This document shows, in pieces, positions 14,345 through 25,282 of a stretch of 64,000 bases of DNA. The stretch comes from Escarpia spicata (taxonomy: Eukaryota; Annelida; Polychaeta; Sabellida; Siboglinidae), in assembly GCA_963995525.1 (NCBI GenBank), contig CAXEFP010000936.1, positions 185,319 to 249,318 on the forward strand, given 5' to 3'. Positions within the stretch are counted from its first letter, which is position 1; each line of letters opens with the position of its first letter. The notes beneath the pieces are model-generated. The model was not told where the DNA came from. It made no database searches and was given only the letters and a program-made list of their open reading frames with translations. Both the position numbers and the translations under genes were made by a program.

Positions 14345-17300
14345 TCTAGCCTTCGTGAAGATTTGTAACATGCAAAACATCTATTTGGGGTAAGACCACA
14401 TTAAGGATCCGTCCGCCGAAAAAAGTGCACTTAAAATACCGTTATGCTGTGATATGCATAAATTTTGTTCGAAAACTTTGACATGGGACATGTTTGTATC
14501 GTGAGTACTGAATGTACTGCTGCTTTAGACAAGATAAAACATCAAATGGGGATGAGTTTTCACACCTATAACTTACGTAATATGTTCTTGTAACTTACGT
14601 GACGGAGATAAAACGGTAACATGCATTCCCATTTGTGGTTAATCTAGTTATGTGTGTAGCTTGATATCAGTCTAGCCTTCGTGAAGATTTGTAACATGCA
14701 AAACATCTATTTGGGGTAAGACCACATTAAGGATCCGTCCGCCGAAAAAAGTGCACTTAAAATACCGTTATGCTGTGATATGCATAAATTTTGTTCGAAA
14801 ACTTTGACATGGGACATGTTTGTATCGTGAGTACTGAATGTACTGCTGCTTTAGACAAGATAAAACATCAAATGGGGATGAGTTTTCACACCTATAACTT
14901 ACGTAATATGTTCTTGTAACTTACGTGACGGAGATAAAACGGTAACATGCATTCCCATTTGTGGTTAATCTAGTTATGTGTGTAGCTTGATATCAGTCTA
15001 GCCTTCGTGAAGATTTGTAACATGCAAAACATCTATTTGGGGTAAGACCACATTAAGGATCCGCCCGCCGAAAAAAGTGCACTTAAAATACCGTTATGCT
15101 GTGATATGCATAAATTTTGTTCGAAAACTTTGACATGGGACATGTTTGTATCGTGAGTACTGAATGTACTGCTGCTTTAGACAAGATAAAACATCAAATG
15201 GGGATGAGTTTTCACACCTATAACTTACGTAATATGTTCTTGTAACTTACGTGACGGAGATAAAACGGTAACATGCATTCCCATTTGTGGTTAATCTAGT
15301 TATGTGTGTAGCTTGATATCAGTCTAGCCTTCGTGAAGATTTGTAACATGCAAAACATATATTTGGGGTAAGACCACATTAAGGATCCGTCCGCCGAAAA
15401 AAGTGCACTTAAAATACCGTTATGCTGTGATATGCATAAATTTTGTTCGAAAACTTTGACATGGGACATGTTTGTATCGTGAGTACTGAATGTACTGCTG
15501 CTTTAGACAAGATAAAACATCAAATGGGGATGAGTTTTCACACCTATAACTTACGTAATATGTTCTTGTAACTTACGTGACGGAGATAAAACGGTAACAT
15601 GCATTCCCATTTGTGGTTAATCTCGTTATGTGTGTAGCTTGATATCAGTCTAGCCTTCGTGAAGATTTGTAACATGCAAAACATCTATTTGGGGTAAGAC
15701 CACATTAAGGATCCGTCCGCCGAAAAAAGTGCACTTAAAATACCGTTATGCTGTGATATGCATAAATTTTGTTCGAAAACTTTGACATGGGACATGTTTG
15801 TATCGTGAGTACTGAATGTACTGCTGCTTTAGACAAGATAAAACATCAAATGGGGATGAGTTTTCACACCTATAACTTACGTAATATGTTCTTGTAACTT
15901 ACGTGACGGAGATAAAACGGTAACATGCATTCCCATTTGTGGTTAATCTAGTTATGTGTGTAGCTTGATATCAGTCTAGCCTTCGTGAAGATTTGTAACA
16001 TGCAAAACATCTATTTGGGGTAAGACCACATTAAGGATCCGTCCGCCGAAAAAAGTGCACTTAAAATACCGTTATGCTGTGATATGCATAAATTTTGTTC
16101 GAAAACTTTGACATGGGACATGTTTGTATCGTGAGTACTGAATGTACTGCTGCTTTAGACAAGATAAAACATCAAATGGGGATGAGTTTTCACACCTATA
16201 ACTTACGTAATATGTTCTTGTAACTTACGTGACGGAGATAAAACGGTAACATGCATTCCCATTTGTGGTTAATCTAGTTATGTGTGTAGCTTGATATCAG
16301 TCTAGCCTTCGTGAAGATTTGTAACATGCAAAACATCTATTTGGGGTAAGACCACATTAAGGATCCGTCCGCCGAAAAAAGTGCACTTAAAATACCGTTA
16401 TGCTGTGATATGCATAAATTTTGTTCGAAAACTTTGACATGGGACATGTTTGTATCGTGAGTACTGAATGTACTGCTGCTTTAGACAAGATAAAACATCA
16501 AATGGGGATGAGTTTTCACACCTATAACTTACGTAATATGTTCTTGTAACTTACGTGACGGAGATAAAACGGTAACATGCATTCCCATTTGTGGTTAATC
16601 TAGTTATGTGTGTAGCTTGATATCAGTCTAGCCTTCGTGAAGATTTGTAACATGCAAAACATCTATTTGGGGTAAGACCACATTAAGGATCCGTCCGCCG
16701 AAAAAAGTGCACTTAAAATACCGTTATGCTGTGATATGCATAAATTTTGTTCGAAAACTTTGACATGGGACATGTTTGTATCGTGAGTACTGAATGTACT
16801 GCTGCTTTAGACAAGATAAAACATCAAATGGGGATGAGTTTTCACACCTATAACTTACGTAATATGTTCTTGTAACTTACGTGACGGAGATAAAACGGTA
16901 ACATGCATTCCCATTTGTGGTTAATCTAGTTATGTGTGTAGCTTGATATCAGTCTAGCCTTCGTGAAGATTTGTAACATGCAAAACATCTATTTGGGGTA
17001 AGACCACATTAAGGATCCGCCCGCCGAAAAAAGTGCACTTAAAATACCGTTATGCTGTGATATGCATAAATTTTGTTCGAAAACTTTGACATGGGACATG
17101 TTTGTATCGTGAGTACTGAATGTACTGCTGCTTTAGACAAGATAAAACATCAAATGGGGATGAGTTTTCACACCTATAACTTACGTAATATGTTCTTGTA
17201 ACTTACGTGACGGAGATAAAACGGTAACATGCATTCCCATTTGTGGTTAATCTAGTTATGTGTGTAGCTTGATATCAGTCTAGCCTTCGTGAAGATTTGT

Positions 17301-18256
17301 AACATGCAAAACATATATTTGGGGTAAGACCACATTAAGGATCCGTCCGCCGAAAAAAGTGCACTTAAAATACCGTTATGCTGTGATATGCATAAATTTT
17401 GTTCGAAAACTTTGACATGGGACATGTTTGTATCGTGAGTACTGAATGTACTGCTGCTTTAGACAAGATAAAACATCAAATGGGGATGAGTTTTCACACC
17501 TATAACTTACGTAATATGTTCTTGTAACTTACGTGACGGAGATAAAACGGTAACATGCATTCCCATTTGTGGTTAATCTAGTTATGGGTGTAGCTTGATA
17601 TCAGTCTAGCCTTCGTGAAGATTTGTAACATGCAAAACATCTATTTGGGGTAAGACCACATTAAGGATCCGTCCGCCGAAAAAAGTGCACTTAAAATACC
17701 GTTATGCTGTGATATGCATAAATTTTGTTCGAAAACTTTGATATGGGACATTTTTGTATCGTGAGTACTGAATGCACTGCTGCTTTAGACAAGATAAAAC
17801 ATCAAATGGGGATGAGTTTTCACACCTATAACTTACGTAATATGTTCTTGTAACTTACGTGACGGAGATAAAACGGTAACATGCATTCCCATTTGTGTTT
17901 AATCTAGTTATGTGTGTACCTTGATATCAGTCTAGCCTTCGTGAAGATTTGTAACATGCAAAACATCTATTTGGGGTAAGACCACATTAAGGATCCGTCC
18001 GCCGAAAAAAGTGCACTTAAAATACCGTTATGCTGTGATATGCATAAATTTTGTTCGAAAACTTTGACATGGGACATGTTTGTATCGTGAGTACTGAATG
18101 TACTGCTGCTTTAGACAAGATAAAACATCAAATGGGGATGAGTTTTCACACCTATAACTTACGTAATATGTTCTTGTAACTTACGTGACGGAGATAAAAC
18201 GGTAACATGCATTCCCATTTGTGGTTAATCTAGTTATGTGTGTAGCTTGATATCAG

Positions 18257-20212
18257 TCTAGCCTTCGTGAAGATTTGTAACATGCAAAACATCTATTTGG
18301 GGTAAGACCACATTAAGGATCCGTCCGCCGAAAAAAGTGCACTTAAAATACCGTTATGCTGTGATATGCATAAATTTTGTTCGAAAACTTTGACATGGGA
18401 CATGTTTGTATCGTGAGTACTGAATGTACTGCTGCTTTAGACAAGATAAAACATCAAATGGGGATGAGTTTTCACACCTATAACTTACGTAATATGTTCT
18501 TGTAACTTACGTGACGGAGATAAAACGGTAACATGCATTCCCATGTGTGGTTAATCTCGTTATGTGTGTAGCTTGATATCAGTCTAGCCTTCGTGAAGAT
18601 TTGTAACATGCAAAACATCTATTTGGGGTAAGACCACATTAAGGATCCGTCCGCCGAAAAAAGTGCACTTAAAATACCGTTATGCTGTGATATGCATAAA
18701 TTTTGTTCGAAAACTTTGATATGGGACATGTTTGTATCGTGAGTACTGAATGTACTGCTGCTTTAGACAAGATAAAACATCAAATGGGGATGAGTTTTCA
18801 CACCTATAACTTACGTAATATGTTCTTGTAACTTACGTGACGGAGATAAAACGGTAACATGCATTCCCATTTGTGGTTAATCTAGTTATGTGTGTAGCTT
18901 GATATCAGTCTAGCCTTCGTGAAGATTTGTAACATGCAAAACATCTATTTGGGGTAAGACCACATTAAGGATCCGTCCGCCGAAAAAAGTGCACTTAAAA
19001 TACCGTTATGCTGTGATATGCATAAATTTTGTTCGAAAACGTTGACATGGGACATGTTTGTATCGTGAGTACTGAATGTACTGCTGCTTTAGACAAGATA
19101 AAACATCAAATGGGGATGAGTTTTCACACCTATAACTTACGTAATATGTTCTTGTAACTTACGTGACGGAGATAAAACGGTAACATGCATTCCCATTTGT
19201 GGTTAATCTCGTTATGTGTGTAGCTTGATATCAGTCTAGCCTTCGTGAAGATTTGTAACATGCAAAACATCTATTTGGGGTAAGACCACATTAAGGATCC
19301 GTCCGCCGAAAAAAGTGCACTTAAAATACCGTTATGCTGTGATATGCATAAATTTTGTTCGAAAACTTTGACATGGGACATGTTTGTATCGTGAGTACTG
19401 AATGTACTGCTGCTTTAGACAAGATAAAACATCAAATGGGGATGAGTTTTCACACCTATAACTTACGTAATATGTTCTTGTAACTTACGTGACGGAGATA
19501 AAACGGTAACATGCATTCCCATTTGTGGTTAATCTAGTTATGTGTGTAGCTTGATATCAGTCTAGCCTTCGTGAAGATTTGTAACATGCAAAACATATAT
19601 TTGGGGTAAGACCACATTAAGGATCCGTCCGCCGAAAAAAGTGCACTTAAAATACCGTTATGCTGTGATATGCATAAATTTTGTTCGAAAACTTTGACAT
19701 GGGACATGTTTGTATCGTGAGTACTGAATGTACTGCTGCTTTAGACAAGATAAAACATCAAATGGGGATGAGTTTTCACACCTATAACTTACGTAATATG
19801 TTCTTGTAACTTACGTGACGGAGATAAAACGGTAACATGCATTCCCATTTGTGGTTAATCTCGTTATGTGTGTAGCTTGATATCAGTCTAGCCTTCGTGA
19901 AGATTTGTAACATGCAAAACATCTATTTGGGGTAAGACCACATTAAGGATCCGTCCGCCGAAAAAAGTGCACTTAAAATACCGTTATGCTGTGATATGCA
20001 TAAATTTTGTTCGAAAACTTTGACATGGGACATGTTTGTATCGTGAGTACTGAATGTACTGCTGCTTTAGACAAGATAAAACATCAAATGGGGATGAGTT
20101 TTCACACCTATAACTTACGTAATATGTTCTTGTAACTTACGTGACGGAGATAAAACGGTAACATGCATTCCCATTTGTGGTTAATCTAGTTATGTGTGTA
20201 GCTTGATATCAG
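18257..20212. repeat. Six-monomer higher-order repeat, copy 1
   Basis: Copies 57-62 (1956 bp) have the order 289 G/302 C, 138 T/302 A, 133 G/302 C, A, C, A. The fifth copy has an additional variant, 37 A. The block is followed directly by a second copy of the same order. Confidence 0.82.
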
Positions 20213-22095
20213 TCTAGCCTTCGTGAAGATTTGTAACATGCAAAACATCTATTTGGGGTAAGACCACATTAAGGATCCGTCCGCCGAAAAAAGTGCACTT
20301 AAAATACCGTTATGCTGTGATATGCATAAATTTTGTTCGAAAACTTTGACATGGGACATGTTTGTATCGTGAGTACTGAATGTACTGCTGCTTTAGACAA
20401 GATAAAACATCAAATGGGGATGAGTTTTCACACCTATAACTTACGTAATATGTTCTTGTAACTTACGTGACGGAGATAAAACGGTAACATGCATTCCCAT
20501 GTGTGGTTAATCTCGTTATGTGTGTAGCTTGATATCAGTCTAGCCTTCGTGAAGATTTGTAACATGCAAAACATCTATTTGGGGTAAGACCACATTAAGG
20601 ATCCGTCCGCCGAAAAAAGTGCACTTAAAATACCGTTATGCTGTGATATGCATAAATTTTGTTCGAAAACTTTGATATGGGACATGTTTGTATCGTGAGT
20701 ACTGAATGTACTGCTGCTTTAGACAAGATAAAACATCAAATGGGGATGAGTTTTCACACCTATAACTTACGTAATATGTTCTTGTAACTTACGTGACGGA
20801 GATAAAACGGTAACATGCATTCCCATTTGTGGTTAATCTAGTTATGTGTGTAGCTTGATATCAGTCTAGCCTTCGTGAAGATTTGTAACATGCAAAACAT
20901 CTATTTGGGGTAAGACCACATTAAGGATCCGTCCGCCGAAAAAAGTGCACTTAAAATACCGTTATGCTGTGATATGCATAAATTTTGTTCGAAAACGTTG
21001 ACATGGGACATGTTTGTATCGTGAGTACTGAATGTACTGCTGCTTTAGACAAGATAAAACATCAAATGGGGATGAGTTTTCACACCTATAACTTACGTAA
21101 TATGTTCTTGTAACTTACGTGACGGAGATAAAACGGTAACATGCATTCCCATTTGTGGTTAATCTCGTTATGTGTGTAGCTTGATATCAGTCTAGCCTTC
21201 GTGAAGATTTGTAACATGCAAAACATCTATTTGGGGTAAGACCACATTAAGGATCCGTCCGCCGAAAAAAGTGCACTTAAAATACCGTTATGGTGTGATA
21301 TGCATAAATTTTGTTCGAAAACTTTGACATGGGACATGTTTGTATCGTGAGTACTGAATGTACTGCTGCTTTAGACAAGATAAAACATCAAATGGGGATG
21401 AGTTTTCACACCTATAACTTACGTAATATGTTCTTGTAACTTACGTGACGGAGATAAAACGGTAACATGCATTCCCATTTGTGGTTAATCTAGTTATGTG
21501 TGTAGCTTGATATCAGTCTAGCCTTCGTGAAGATTTGTAACATGCAAAACATCTATTTGGGGTAAGACCACATTAAGGATCCGTCCGCCGAAAAAAGTGC
21601 ACTTAAAATACCGTTATGCTGTGATATGCATAAATTTTGTTCGAAAACTTTGACATGGGACATGTTTGTATCGTGAGTACTGAATGTACTGCTGCTTTAG
21701 ACAAGATAAAACATCAAATGGGGATGAGTTTTCACACCTATAACTTACGTAATATGTTCTTGTAACTTACGTGACGGAGATAAAACGGTAACATGCATTC
21801 CCATTTGTGGTTAATCTCGTTATGTGTGTAGCTTGATATCAGTCTAGCCTTCGTGAAGATTTGTAACATGCAAAACATCTATTTGGGGTAAGACCACATT
21901 AAGGATCCGTCCGCCGAAAAAAGTGCACTTAAAATACCGTTATGCTGTGATATGCATAAATTTTGTTCGAAAACTTTGACATGGGACATGTTTGTATCGT
22001 GAGTACTGAATGTACTGCTGCTTTAGACAAGATAAAACATCAAATGGGGATGAGTTTTCACACCTATAACTTACGTAATATGTTCTTGTAACTTA
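20213..22095. repeat. Six-monomer higher-order repeat, copy 2, interrupted by the LINE
   Basis: Copies 63-68 repeat the variant order of the preceding six monomers. The fourth copy has a private change near 21292 (TATGGTGTG for TATGCTGTG). The sixth monomer is split at position 253 by the retrotransposon and completed by 25298-25370. The equivalent sixth monomer of the first block (19887-20212) has no insertion, so the LINE arrived after the block was duplicated. Confidence 0.8.
22092..22095. repeat. Target-site duplication, left copy (CTTA)
   Basis: CTTA at monomer positions 250-253, at the 3' end of the minus-strand LINE. The same four bases recur at 25294-25297. An uninterrupted monomer has CTTA only once here, inside TAACTTACGTGACGG. 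Confidence 0.85.
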
Positions 22096-22117
22096 ATAAT
22101 AATAATAATAATAATAA
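22095..22117 (-). repeat. (AAT)7 microsatellite tail of the LINE
   Basis: Seven AAT units plus AA on the plus strand (ATT/TTA units on the coding strand) lie directly at the 3' end of the element. The first A is shared with the CTTA target duplication. The repeat is the element's tail and not part of the satellite, since no other monomer has it. Confidence 0.9.
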
Positions 22118-22246
22118 GATAACTTCTATTGCGCCTAAATCCTTGGAAACCAAGCTCAGAGGCGCATCAAAACAAAAGGGTTGGTCAATCTCAAAGTCCA
22201 TAAGTAGTTTTCCAGTTGTCAACAGATGGGTCAAGGCGCTAGGGAG
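22096..22246 (-). other. LINE 3' untranslated region
   Basis: The 151 bases downstream of the TAG stop (complement of 22247-22249). They contain a perfect-stem hairpin at 22130-22166 and end in an ATT/AAT microsatellite next to the target duplication. No AATAAA signal or poly(A) tail is seen, as expected for CR1/L2-type elements, whose reverse transcriptase recognises the RNA 3' end by structure and short tail repeats. Confidence 0.85.
22130..22166 (-). other. 3'-terminal hairpin of the LINE RNA
   Basis: TGCGCCT at 22130-22136 is perfectly complementary to AGGCGCA at 22160-22166. Inside it, CTTGG at 22142-22146 pairs with CCAAG at 22150-22154 around a three-base loop, leaving a small asymmetric internal loop between the stems. 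A stem-loop followed by a microsatellite is the known recognition structure at the 3' end of L2-type LINEs such as eel UnaL2. That this hairpin has the same role is inference from position and architecture. Confidence 0.7.
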
Positions 22247-25200
22247 CTAAGGTGGATAAGCAAGGTTGTAAAGATACGTTTTTAAATGACGACGGAATTT
22301 TGTAATATTTTCAACTGATCTAACACTAACAGGAAGCATATTCCAAAGAGTTGGTGCAGCAACAGAAAAAGCCCTAGTTCCAATGTTAGTGTTGGCTCTA
22401 GGAACAAAAAGTAGGTCAGAACTAGATGATCGAAGCTGGATAGATTTTCTTACAGGAGTAAGCAATAAATGCAAATAAGATGGTTGCTTATTGGACAGTG
22501 CCTGATATGTAATGGTACAGATCTTAAAAATTATACGATATCGTACAGGAAGCCAATGTAAAGACTTCAAAAGTGGCACAGAGCGAGAAAAACGAGGAGA
22601 TCTTGTAACTACTCTTGCTAGACAATTTTGGACACGCTGAAGTTTTGTGATATCCTTGCTAGCGATATTATAAAGGAGGGAATTGCAATAGTCAATTCTG
22701 CTGCTAACAAGCGCTGTTGCAATAGTCTTAGCAACAGAAAATGACATATACCGGCGAATACGGCGAAGATCACGAATATGATAAAAACAGCAGCGACATG
22801 TTTGAGATATATGTTGTCGGAAATTGAAGTTTCTATCAAAGATTACTCCTAGATTACGCACCGAGGTTGCTGGCATGATGTACTGATTCAAAATACGCGT
22901 AGGGAAAAAACCATCCAGTTTACAACGCTGCATTCGAGTACCAATAATGATCAATTCAGTTTTATTTGCATTTAATTTCAACTTGCTGTCAGTCATCCAA
23001 TGGAAGATATCTTGAAGGCAATCACTAAGTTGGTTAAGGGAGCGATTTGTATCCGGGGTAGCCAACGAAATATAAATCTGAGTGTCATCAGCATAAAGAT
23101 GATGATCTAAGTTATGTTTTTGTATAACAGAGCTTAGTGGCGTGGTGTAAAGAGTAAAAAGCAAAGGCCCAAGAACAGAACCCTGGGGAACACCAAATAA
23201 AGCCGGCAGTGCAGCTGAAAAGCAGTTCCCAATCTTTATAGTTTGGTATCTATCAGTTAGATACGAAGAAAACCAGCTTAGAGCTGTGCCAGATATGCCG
23301 TACCACTTTAATAGGCGTTCAATGAGAATGCTGTGATCAATCGTGTCAAACGCGGCAGAGAGATCTAGTAAGGTAAGTGCAGTCACTTTACCATTATTAA
23401 TGTTCAAGGTAATGTCATTATGAACCTTTAAAAGGGCAGTCTCTGTTGAATGAAACTGCTTATATGCTGATTGTGACACATTAGTTAACACATTTGTGCT
23501 AATGTGAGACCTTAGACGACTTGCTACAACCTTTTCTAGTATTTTGGAAATGAAGCTGAGATTAGAAATAGGTCTATAACTGTTTAGGTCTTGCTTAGGC
23601 AGAGATGACTTCTTAAGAAGTGGTGTGACATGGGCGTATTTAAAATCATCAGGAAAACAGCCAGAGCAAAGTGATGCATTTATAATATTTGTTATAGGTC
23701 CAATTAGTGTATCGAGACATGCTTTTAGCAGCATTGTTGGAAATGGATCAAGTGCACAAGATTTATTTGGGGAGGACATAATTATTTTCCTAACTTCATC
23801 AACTGTTGCAGGTTCAAATGATACAAGTTGAGAATTTACTTGTGGAAAGTCCACACTGACATTACTTATATTATGATGTGGGAAAGCAGAACGAATGATA
23901 CTGATTTTATTCTTGAAGTGACTAGAGAACGAATCACATAGAGACTTAATTGACATATGATCAGGTAACGATGGAGTAGGCCGTCTGTGTAGAATGTTAT
24001 TGATGCAGTTCCATAACTGACGCGGATTATCAGACTTATTTATGACCATATCTGTAAAATAATCTGATTTAGCTTTAGCCATTTGTCTGTTACAGAGGTG
24101 ACATTGCTTAGAATAACGCGATCTATCTAATGGCGAGCGTGATTTGCGCCATACACGCTCTAAATAACGACGACGCCTTTTAGATAGTATAATTTCAGAA
24201 GTCATCCATGGAGCCGGTGGCCTTTCTGACACCCATTTGGATTTTATAGGTGCATGTTTGTCAAGTAGTGCATTGAGTACTTGACAGTACTGTTTATATA
24301 AGTCAGATAGATGTTTTTTTGGATCTGTGATAAGGTCAGATATAAGGATATCAGCCATTAAAGCTGTAATGTCAATCCTATGAATGGCTCTGTAAGACAC
24401 ATTGTGTTTCAATTGTAAAGGGGCTATAGAACCATTAATATTGGCAATGACAGTATGGTGGTCTGATAACCCATCTGAAACAGTAGGTGCTTGGATATTA
24501 TTACAAGTTGAACGGGTTATCAAGAGGTCAAGCCAATGGCCATGTATATGTGTCGAAAAGGTAACATGTTGTTTCAAATCAAATGATGCCAGAATATCAT
24601 CAAACGTAGTTGTAGTTGAAGAAGGTATATCCAAATGTAGATTAAAATCACCAAGAATGTAAAATTCTGAGTGAATGACTGCCAGATTTTCCAACATATC
24701 CTGAAAGTCTTCAAAGAAATTGGCAGGATGTCCTGGAGGGCGATAGATACAAACAAAGTGTGCGGAGAAAGAAGAATCTGAAATTTCAGCAAAGATGGAC
24801 TCAAAACTAGAGTATTCAGGGTTAGAATGTAATTTAACTTTGAACTGCTGTGATATAAAAAAGCCAACACCACCTCCACGGCCGACTAAACGTGGTCGAT
24901 GGTGAAAGGTGTAACCAGAAGGGGAAACGTCAGCAATGCATGCATGTGTATCATGTGGTCTAAGCCAGGTCTCAGTTACAGCTAGAATGTTTATTTTCTT
25001 TGAAATTAATAAATCACAAAGTGAGGCTGTCTTATCTCGTACAGATCGAACATTTGTAGTGGCCACCCGAATGTGTCGTCTAACAGATGGCCCAGGATTG
25101 AGACTTACATCTCCTGCTAGTAATAAAATTATTGCTAATTTCAATGTAGGCGTAGAGCGGGGGATTGGCAGTAACTTTCTATTATAACAAACATGAAGAC

Positions 25201-25282
25201 ATGGCAGACTATGCAAAATTGAAATAGAATGATGAATTTTAGTGTGATTAGGAAAAAGCACATTACAATGATTATATCTCAA
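22247..25282 (-). CDS. LINE polyprotein: 2A-like peptide, APE endonuclease and reverse transcriptase
   Basis: A 1011-residue frame ending in TAG. Known role of the family: the protein nicks target DNA and reverse-transcribes the element RNA from the nick (target-primed reverse transcription). Domains in order: a 2A-like motif GDVSLNPGP at residues 57-65; an APE-type endonuclease at about 71-280, with Asn77, TETW (Glu104), GDFN (Asp212, Asn214) and SDHH (Ser273-Asp274-His275); a linker at about 280-540; a reverse transcriptase at about 545-780, with NSYRPISN (567-574), LDLSAAFD (Asp640), GVPQGSVLGP (697-706) and YADD (730-733); and a C-terminal region to 1011 with LHWLPVRYRI and a basic tail, common in CR1/L2 proteins. 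No RNase H, CCHC finger or ORF1 is seen. The first codon is TTG, not ATG. The frame stays open to the 5' junction at 25293 and meets a stop only in the satellite, and the first in-frame Met is residue 196. The true N-terminus is therefore missing, probably by 5' truncation. There are no internal stops or frameshifts. Confidence 0.93.
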   Translation of the reverse strand: MRYNHCNVLFPNHTKIHHSISILHSLPCLHVCYNRKLLPIPRSTPTLKLAIILLLAGDVSLNPGPSVRRHIRVATTNVRSVRDKTASLCDLLISKKINILAVTETWLRPHDTHACIADVSPSGYTFHHRPRLVGRGGGVGFFISQQFKVKLHSNPEYSSFESIFAEISDSSFSAHFVCIYRPPGHPANFFEDFQDMLENLAVIHSEFYILGDFNLHLDIPSSTTTTFDDILASFDLKQHVTFSTHIHGHWLDLLITRSTCNNIQAPTVSDGLSDHHTVIANINGSIAPLQLKHNVSYRAIHRIDITALMADILISDLITDPKKHLSDLYKQYCQVLNALLDKHAPIKSKWVSERPPAPWMTSEIILSKRRRRYLERVWRKSRSPLDRSRYSKQCHLCNRQMAKAKSDYFTDMVINKSDNPRQLWNCINNILHRRPTPSLPDHMSIKSLCDSFSSHFKNKISIIRSAFPHHNISNVSVDFPQVNSQLVSFEPATVDEVRKIIMSSPNKSCALDPFPTMLLKACLDTLIGPITNIINASLCSGCFPDDFKYAHVTPLLKKSSLPKQDLNSYRPISNLSFISKILEKVVASRLRSHISTNVLTNVSQSAYKQFHSTETALLKVHNDITLNINNGKVTALTLLDLSAAFDTIDHSILIERLLKWYGISGTALSWFSSYLTDRYQTIKIGNCFSAALPALFGVPQGSVLGPLLFTLYTTPLSSVIQKHNLDHHLYADDTQIYISLATPDTNRSLNQLSDCLQDIFHWMTDSKLKLNANKTELIIIGTRMQRCKLDGFFPTRILNQYIMPATSVRNLGVIFDRNFNFRQHISQTCRCCFYHIRDLRRIRRYMSFSVAKTIATALVSSRIDYCNSLLYNIASKDITKLQRVQNCLARVVTRSPRFSRSVPLLKSLHWLPVRYRIIFKICTITYQALSNKQPSYLHLLLTPVRKSIQLRSSSSDLLFVPRANTNIGTRAFSVAAPTLWNMLPVSVRSVENITKFRRHLKTYLYNLAYPP
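22937..23644 (-). other. Reverse transcriptase domain
   Basis: Residues about 547-782. Motif 1/2 region: HVTPLLKK and LNSYRPISNLSFISKILEK. Motif A: LLDLSAAFDTIDH with the first catalytic aspartate Asp640. Motif B: GVPQGSVLGPLLF. Motif C: YADD at 730-733, encoded at 23084-23095, with Asp732 and Asp733. A following RNLGVIFD (809-816) is the usual LINE thumb-region motif. All three catalytic aspartates are present. Confidence 0.94.
24443..25072 (-). other. APE-type endonuclease domain
   Basis: Residues about 71-280. In order: RVATTNVRS with Asn77, LAVTETWL with Glu104, the glycine-rich GRGGGVGFFI (about 134-143), CIYRPPG (178-184), ILGDFNLHLD with Asp212 and Asn214, WLDLLITR with Asp252, and SDGLSDHHTV with Asp274 and His275. 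These match the metal-binding and catalytic positions of the exonuclease III/APE fold in LINEs, and none is substituted. The domain would make the target nick that primes reverse transcription. Confidence 0.92.
25088..25114 (-). other. 2A-like ribosome-skipping peptide
   Basis: Residues 57-65 read GDVSLNPGP, preceded by the hydrophobic run KLAIILLLA (residues 48-56). This fits the 2A consensus of an acidic D-V/I-x-x-N-P-G followed by P. In characterised 2A peptides the ribosome fails to form the Gly-Pro bond but continues translation, giving two proteins from one frame; here the break would fall between Gly64 and Pro65, releasing the endonuclease-RT with an N-terminal proline. 2A-like sequences at this place, just before the APE domain, are established for several APE-type LINEs of invertebrates. 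The consensus Glu after Val is Ser here, so activity cannot be assumed. Confidence 0.85.

Larger units (their letters stand above)
1..22095. repeat. 326-bp satellite array, left block (67 full copies plus 253 bp)
   Basis: A head-to-tail tandem array of a 326-bp monomer. Monomer starts, taken at TCTAGCCTTC, fall exactly at 1 + 326n up to 21843, so 67 consecutive copies contain no net insertion or deletion. Copies differ by a few point variants, above all C or A at monomer position 302, plus 133 T/G, 138 C/T, 37 C/A, 289 T/G, 309 T/G and others, which recur in ordered blocks. No frame stays open through a monomer. Since 326 is not a multiple of 3, any stop codon recurs in all three frames across neighbouring copies. 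The last copy (from 21843) is cut at monomer position 253 by a LINE. The length is close to two nucleosome repeats, and the role could be centromeric, pericentromeric or subtelomeric heterochromatin. That role is inference; the sequence alone does not decide it. I do not recognise the satellite family. Confidence 0.98.

Noticed and set aside
1..22095. CRISPR-like regular repeats
   Set aside because: The repeats are contiguous 326-bp units without variable spacers, and the LINE marks a eukaryotic genome.
22096..22120. Poly(A) tail of an L1-like element
   Set aside because: The tail is an ATT/AAT triplet repeat, not a homopolymer, and the protein motifs are CR1/L2-like.
22618..24879. Minus-strand frames of 73 and 101 codons at 22618-22839 and 24574-24879
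   Set aside because: They overlap the LINE polyprotein in other frames, have no recognisable domain and are explained as chance open frames.
23625..25187. Plus-strand frames at 23625-23831, 24402-24662 and 24936-25187
   Set aside because: They are antisense to the RT and endonuclease coding sequence, and none has family features.
25141..25263. Alternative ATG start for the LINE, 40 codons in another frame
   Set aside because: It is the first ATG from the 5' end and encodes a hydrophobic peptide, but it ends in TGA before the 2A motif and is out of frame with the main protein. No evidence supports its use.
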